From: Halodesulfovibrio aestuarii
GTDB lineage: Bacteria > Desulfobacterota > Desulfovibrionia > Desulfovibrionales > Desulfovibrionaceae
Assembly (NCBI RefSeq): GCF_050571805.1
Contig: NZ_CP192219.1
DNA: 64,000 bases
Strand: one strand, 5' to 3'
The notes beneath the pieces were generated by a model that made no database searches, had not been told where the DNA came from, and was given only the letters and a program-made list of their open reading frames with translations. Below, one piece after another: positions 59,683-64,000 of this stretch. Made by a program: the position numbers and the translations under genes. The stretch's first letter is position 1. Each line of letters begins with the position of its first letter.

Positions 59683-60273
59683 ATGAAACGCAAGGGCAGA
59701 GAACACGCACCGGAAACCGTTTGGAAAGCGCAGGAACTTTACTGTGTAGCGCGGCTTACGTTCCGTGACGTTGCTAATCAGGCGGGCGTTGCAGAATCTA
59801 CGGTGAAGCGTTGGGCGGATAAACACGGATGGCGTGAAAAGCGTGAGCGCATCGCGCGGGCTGAATGTGACATTCGCGCTGATCTGGTGCTTGCACGGTC
59901 GGAGATGATCAAATCCTTGATGAAAAAAAAGGACCCGCAGACTGGTTTTGCAGTGGCCTCCCTTGAGAATTTGGCAATTAAGCAGGCTGAGTTTCAGCGT
60001 GAAGGGCTTGCCGCAGAAATTGCCACCCATAATGAGAAGCGAACCATTTCATCAGCAAAAGATGCCGTGTTGGTACTCCGTGAAGCAATTGAAAACAAAC
60101 TGAGTGTGTTGTTAGCCAGTCCCGAGGACGTAAACTTTAAGTCTGTGGCAGACATCCAGAAGGCGTTGAAGCTCCTTACAGAGATGGAGGCCGCACACAA
60201 TGTCGATCAGCAGGAGGCACCAAATAAGGGCATGTCTGCTGACCTTGCCGCCAAGATTAGAGAGGTCCTCTAA
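59683..60273 (+). CDS. DUF1804/terminase-small-subunit-like protein
   Basis: 196 residues with an N-terminal HTH (CVARLTFRDVANQAGVAEST, VKRWADKHGWREKRERIARA) typical of DUF1804 and small terminase proteins, then long helices. ATG 59683 has AGGTGA upstream. Overlaps the large terminase start by one base (TAATG). It should recognise phage DNA for packaging. Confidence 0.72.
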   Translation: MKRKGREHAPETVWKAQELYCVARLTFRDVANQAGVAESTVKRWADKHGWREKRERIARAECDIRADLVLARSEMIKSLMKKKDPQTGFAVASLENLAIKQAEFQREGLAAEIATHNEKRTISSAKDAVLVLREAIENKLSVLLASPEDVNFKSVADIQKALKLLTEMEAAHNVDQQEAPNKGMSADLAAKIREVL

Positions 60274-61733
60274 TGGCTTTGCTCATGTATCAAAAGAAGT
60301 GGATTGACGATCGCTCCCCGGTAAAGTTTTGGGAAAAGTCTCGTCGTATCGGTGCCTCGTGGGCAGACGCAGCGGACAGCGCGCTTGTTGCCGCAATGAG
60401 CAAGGAAGATGGCGGCATGTCCACATACTATCTGTCCTACAACAAAGATATGACGAAACAGTATGTTGCGGATACAGCGGACTGGGCAAAGAAATACGAC
60501 CTTGTCGCGGGCGAGATGGAGGAGATTGTTCTCAAAGACGCGGACAAGGATGTAACAATCTACCAGGTACGTTTTGCCTCCGGTTTTGTGGTGCAGGGGC
60601 TTTCCTCTAACCCTTCCAACCTTCGCTCTAAGCAGGGGCGTGTTCGCATAGACGAGGCCGCTTTTGTAGAGGATTTGGGCGAACTTTTGAAAGCCGCTCT
60701 GGCCCTCACCATGTGGGGCGGTGATGTAGCTGTTATCTCTACACATAATGGTGAGGAGTCTGAATTTAACCAGTACATACAAGATATTCGCGCGGGTAAG
60801 CTTGATTATACCTTGCACCGTACTGATTTTGATGAAGCTCTACAAGCAGGGCTATTCAAAGCAATTTGTGGAGTGAAAGGCGACACTTGGACGCAGGCGA
60901 ATGAAGATGCGTGGCGAGAGAAAACGATTACTCGTTATGGTGACGGTGCAAATGAAGAACTCTTTTGTGTGCCGTCTAAGTCAGGAGGTTCATGGCTTAC
61001 ACGTAATTTGATTGAGTCGTGTATGTCGCCAGAATTTCTCGTCATCACATGGGAGCCGCCAGCGGATGACTTTGTAGATTGGCCTTTGGATATTGCCCAT
61101 GCGGAAGTTGAGGACTGGTGCGAGGAAATTCTTTTACCGCTTCTGCAGGAGCTACCGCAGGATTGTAAGCATTACTTTGGTGAGGACTTCGGTCGCTCTG
61201 GTGACTTAACCGTGCTCGCTCCTATGACGGAGTATGACGATTTATCACTATATATTCCGTTCCTTGTGGAACTACGTAACGCGCCATTCAGAACACAAGA
61301 GCAGATACTTTTTTATATGGTGGATAGACTCCCGCAGTTTTCAGGCGGAGCGCTGGATGCGCGTGGTAACGGGCAGTCATTGGCGGAGTTCGCACGGCAG
61401 GAATACGGAGCGGACTTTATCGCTGAGGTGATGCTTTCCCAAACTTGGTACCGGGAACAAATGCCGCCGCTAAAAGCTCAGTTTGAAGACAGGACGCTGC
61501 TGATCCCGAAGAGCGCTGTGGTGTTGGATGACTTACGCGGCATTAAATTACAGAAGGGAATTCCCAAGCCACCGGAGAGCAGCACGCAAGGCAAGGAAGG
61601 ACAACGACACTGTGACAGTGCTGTTTCTATCGCACTTGCCTTGTTCGCCCGCAACACCATTGAGGTGGATACAGAGTGGCAGTGTGCAAGCGCGGGCGGT
61701 GGGATGAGTCAACGAATTATTAGTGGGTACTAG
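60273..61733 (+). CDS. Terminase large subunit (Mu gp28-like)
   Basis: The 486-residue packaging ATPase-nuclease. The ATPase part has KSRRIGASW (Walker A-like with R-x-x-G-x-S) and VRIDEAAF (Walker B). The C-terminal RNase H-like nuclease part has GEDFGRSGDLTV, GGALDARGNG and HCDSAVSIALALF aspartates. Neighbours (small terminase, portal) agree. Confidence 0.85.
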   Translation: MALLMYQKKWIDDRSPVKFWEKSRRIGASWADAADSALVAAMSKEDGGMSTYYLSYNKDMTKQYVADTADWAKKYDLVAGEMEEIVLKDADKDVTIYQVRFASGFVVQGLSSNPSNLRSKQGRVRIDEAAFVEDLGELLKAALALTMWGGDVAVISTHNGEESEFNQYIQDIRAGKLDYTLHRTDFDEALQAGLFKAICGVKGDTWTQANEDAWREKTITRYGDGANEELFCVPSKSGGSWLTRNLIESCMSPEFLVITWEPPADDFVDWPLDIAHAEVEDWCEEILLPLLQELPQDCKHYFGEDFGRSGDLTVLAPMTEYDDLSLYIPFLVELRNAPFRTQEQILFYMVDRLPQFSGGALDARGNGQSLAEFARQEYGADFIAEVMLSQTWYREQMPPLKAQFEDRTLLIPKSAVVLDDLRGIKLQKGIPKPPESSTQGKEGQRHCDSAVSIALALFARNTIEVDTEWQCASAGGGMSQRIISGY

Positions 61734-61738
61734 CAGTT

Positions 61739-63310
61739 ATGAACGGACTATATACATCTACGGGCGAGTTTATAGAGTTTTCGCAAAGTGAAGAACGCGA
61801 GTTGCTCACAACAGAATTAGCCTCACGCCAATCAGCAGGTGGTTTTTCTCCTGCAATGGCGCTTGGCCAGCTTCCTGATCCTGACCCAGTTCTACGAAAG
61901 CGCGGTGACGGTGTAGCGGTTTTGGATGACTTATTAGCAGACGATGAAGTTACTCAGGCCGTGCAAGGCCGTAAGCTTATGACTTTGAATAAACGGCATT
62001 ATCAGTTTGTTCCCGGTGCTCCTGCCGGTGATGAGCCGGAACCGGAAGCAAAGGGGCTATGCGACGCACTTATTCGTGACCTTGAAGATATCGACATGGA
62101 CGTGCTTATAAGTGGAATTCTAGACGCTCCATATTACGGAATGACTCCCATTGAGCTTACCTTTGCGCCAGACGGCGGGCGTTTGAAATTAGTACAGGCC
62201 GAGCCGAAGCCAGTTGAATGGTTTGTCTTCAATGACGAAAACAAGCTCATGTTCCGTGGTGAATATTTTTCTAACCCACAGCCTGTGCACCCATATAAGT
62301 TTGTGCTGGTTCGGCATTTCCCAACGTATAAGAACCCATATGGGTTGCGCTTGCTTTCTAGGTGCCTTTGGCCAGTTGCATTTAAGCGTGGGGGCATAGA
62401 GTTCTGGACTCGATTCTGTGAAAAGTTTGGGCAGCCTTGGATGCTTGGAACCGCAAAAGCTAATGCAACCCGTGCCGAGATGAACGCCATGGCGGCGGAC
62501 TTAGCCTCGATGGTGCAGGACGCCGTGGCAGTAGTTCCGGGTGGCGCAAAAGTGGAGGCGTTACAGTTCTCCGGCAAAGGGGAAGCCCATAGCAGTTATG
62601 TTCAGTACTGGGATAAGGCCATTAATAAGGTAATCAAAGGCCAGACACTCACCAGCGATATGGGCAGCGGGCATTCCAACGCGGCGGCGCAGACCCATTA
62701 TAACGTGCTGGAAGGGTACGGCGCGGCGGATATGCAGCTTGTTGTTACGGCAATGAACAATATTGCTTGGACATATACCAAGGTGAACATGCCTCAAACC
62801 GAAGGCCGAAGAAGCCGCTCAACCTTTAGCCCTGTGTTTGGCTACGTAGAGCCGAAAGATTACAAGGCACAGATTGAACTTGATAAGGGGTTAAAAGGCG
62901 TCGGGGTAAAATTTAAGAAGCCTCATTTCGTTCAGACATATTCTCTTGCCGAGGATGAGTTTGAGCTGGAGGGCGAGGAGTCGAAGGACGAACCAAAGAA
63001 ACATTCGGGTAGTGAGAGTTTCGCCGCAAAGCCTGACGCGGATCAGCCAGCAGAACCAGACGCCTATCAACAACAGATTGACGCATTTTTAGAGGAAGTT
63101 TTGCCCGAAGCCGTCAGCCAAAATGAGAAATTTATGGCGGCTGTACAGCAGGCCGTTGAAAAGGCTGAGTCTTGGGAAGATATGCAGCTCTTGTTGGAGG
63201 AGTACGCTCCGCAGGGCATGACAGAAGATGAACAAACCGAGTTTATGACAAATGTCTTAAGCGGCGTAGCAATGTTCGGTCAGTACGCAGCAGGTGAAAC
63301 AAATGATTAA
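61739..63310 (+). CDS. DUF935 portal protein (Mu gp29-like)
   Basis: 523 residues. Family features include LMTLNKRHYQFVPGAP, PYYGMTPIELTF, FGQPWMLGTAKANATRAEMN and TLTSDMGSGHSNAAAQTHY. The C-terminal about 100 residues are acidic and linker-like. Forms the ring through which DNA enters the head. Overlaps the next gene by 8 bases. Confidence 0.88.
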   Translation: MNGLYTSTGEFIEFSQSEERELLTTELASRQSAGGFSPAMALGQLPDPDPVLRKRGDGVAVLDDLLADDEVTQAVQGRKLMTLNKRHYQFVPGAPAGDEPEPEAKGLCDALIRDLEDIDMDVLISGILDAPYYGMTPIELTFAPDGGRLKLVQAEPKPVEWFVFNDENKLMFRGEYFSNPQPVHPYKFVLVRHFPTYKNPYGLRLLSRCLWPVAFKRGGIEFWTRFCEKFGQPWMLGTAKANATRAEMNAMAADLASMVQDAVAVVPGGAKVEALQFSGKGEAHSSYVQYWDKAINKVIKGQTLTSDMGSGHSNAAAQTHYNVLEGYGAADMQLVVTAMNNIAWTYTKVNMPQTEGRRSRSTFSPVFGYVEPKDYKAQIELDKGLKGVGVKFKKPHFVQTYSLAEDEFELEGEESKDEPKKHSGSESFAAKPDADQPAEPDAYQQQIDAFLEEVLPEAVSQNEKFMAAVQQAVEKAESWEDMQLLLEEYAPQGMTEDEQTEFMTNVLSGVAMFGQYAAGETND

Positions 63311-64000
63311 GCCTGTAGCGCTGCCGCCGGAAGTAGCTATTGCGTACTGGAAAGATAAGGTTCCGGTTTCTGCCAGCGAATATAAGGCGTTGAATGAGTC
63401 AGCTCGGTCTCGCGCTTTTGCTGTCAGCAGTCTTGCCCGAGTGGATCAGGTTGCCGCAATGCAGGACGCAATAGGTAGAGCCATAAAGGACGGCGAAACT
63501 TTCGAAGATTTCAAAAAGCGTATTGTTGAGATAGCTAAAAATGCCGAGCTTCGCCCGTGGCAATTAGCGAATATTTATCGCACCAATATTCAGAGTGCCT
63601 ACATGGCAGGCCGTTATACACAGATGAAGCGGACAACGAAAAGCCGCCCGTACTGGCGATATGTTGCGGTGGGTGACCAGCAGACCCGTCTTGATCATCT
63701 GGCATTACACGGAAAGGTGTATCCGCACGATCATGAATTTTGGGATTCTTTTTTCCCGCCTAACGGGTTTGGCTGCCGCTGCTCTGTGCAAAGCCTTTCT
63801 GATTTTCAGATGCGCAAGCGCGGGTTGAAGGCAGAAAAGGATATGCCGGGTATTGTTCATGCAAAACACCCTGCAACAGGAGAGCCGTTGCCGCCAGTAC
63901 GCCCAAAACCGGATGCAGGTTTTGCGGCGAATGTTGGCAAAAATTGGCATTCGGGGCTTACGCCGTCTGAGTTGCCCGATGAGACGCAGCTTGTCTCTAA
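63303..64000 (+). CDS. Phage head morphogenesis protein, gpF/SPP1 gp7-like, truncated by window end
   Basis: At least 232 residues. The minor-head signature is in LRPWQLANIYRTNIQSAYMA, YWRYVAVGDQQTRLDH and PPNGFGCRCSVQSLS (cysteine pair). The ATG at 63303 overlaps the portal gene. The reading frame stays open to the last base. Confidence 0.85.
   Translation, partial: MIKPVALPPEVAIAYWKDKVPVSASEYKALNESARSRAFAVSSLARVDQVAAMQDAIGRAIKDGETFEDFKKRIVEIAKNAELRPWQLANIYRTNIQSAYMAGRYTQMKRTTKSRPYWRYVAVGDQQTRLDHLALHGKVYPHDHEFWDSFFPPNGFGCRCSVQSLSDFQMRKRGLKAEKDMPGIVHAKHPATGEPLPPVRPKPDAGFAANVGKNWHSGLTPSELPDETQLVS

Larger units (their letters stand above)
48561..64000 (+). mobile_element. Mu-like transposable prophage, left half (continues past the window)
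   Basis: The order matches Mu: leftward repressor, early HTH genes, DDE transposase A, AAA+ ATPase B, small early genes, GemA, endolysin/holin, DUF2730, DUF1804-like, terminase (gp28-like), DUF935 portal (gp29-like) and gpF-like head protein. No integrase is present. The left boundary is inferred: host-type sequence ends at 48526 and TGTAGGGGGACACCC begins at 48561, with Mu-like TG at the tip. The right end is outside the window, so the target duplication cannot be read. Confidence 0.88.

Overview
This looks like chromosomal DNA of a marine sulfate-reducing deltaproteobacterium (Desulfovibrionales; a Halodesulfovibrio-type genome is my best inference). The support is the four-gene 2-oxoacid:ferredoxin oxidoreductase, the anaerobic glpAB-glpK cluster, polar-flagellum genes, the cbpA-cbpM-clpB heat-shock cluster and moderate-to-low GC. 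No database search was possible, so family names rest on motifs and gene order.

Layout. (1) 1-4.4 kb: 3' part of proA, a membrane-anchored TPR protein and a GAF/AAA+/Fis sigma-54 activator. (2) 4.6-14.7 kb: flagellar block with a zf-HC2 mini-protein, flgD, flgE, flgK, flgL and fliD, then convergent flagellin driven by a good sigma-28 promoter. (3) 14.9-16.6 kb: an ECF-type sigma factor divergent from an OmpR-family regulator whose phospho-acceptor Asp is replaced by Glu. (4) 17-20.3 kb: korDABC plus a small conserved-looking protein. (5) 20.4-25.2 kb: TetR/RND efflux operon. (6) 25.3-32 kb: a FakA-FakB-like fusion, then glpA-glpB-glpK. (7) 32-41.5 kb: PfpI protein, MFS transporter, zinc-ribbon mini-protein, 3D-domain protein, phoH-pgpH-ybeY operon, glycosyltransferase and threonine aldolase. 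(8) 41.6-46.5 kb: heat-shock operon cbpA-cbpM-clpB behind a highly structured 5' leader, then a periplasmic cyclophilin. (9) 46.65-48.53 kb: two near-identical tRNA-Pro(UGG) cassettes, each with promoter and terminator, bracketing pnuC-nadR (nicotinamide riboside uptake and phosphorylation). (10) about 48.56 kb to the window end: left half of a Mu-like transposable prophage. It carries a leftward repressor with an operator array, early HTH genes, DDE transposase (A), AAA+ activator (B), a run of small unknown genes, DUF3164, GemA, a lysis module and the head genes (terminase, DUF935 portal, gpF-like). It continues past the window.

The observations I rate highest are: the candidate SD-occluding, AU-rich leader of the chaperone operon together with a three-way-junction-like fold; Asp-box-like modules shared by FlgK, FlgL (two copies) and weakly flagellin; the duplicated tRNA-Pro cassette flanking pnuC-nadR; the non-canonical receiver domain; and the inverted repeat with Mu-type CGAAAA cores at the prophage left end.
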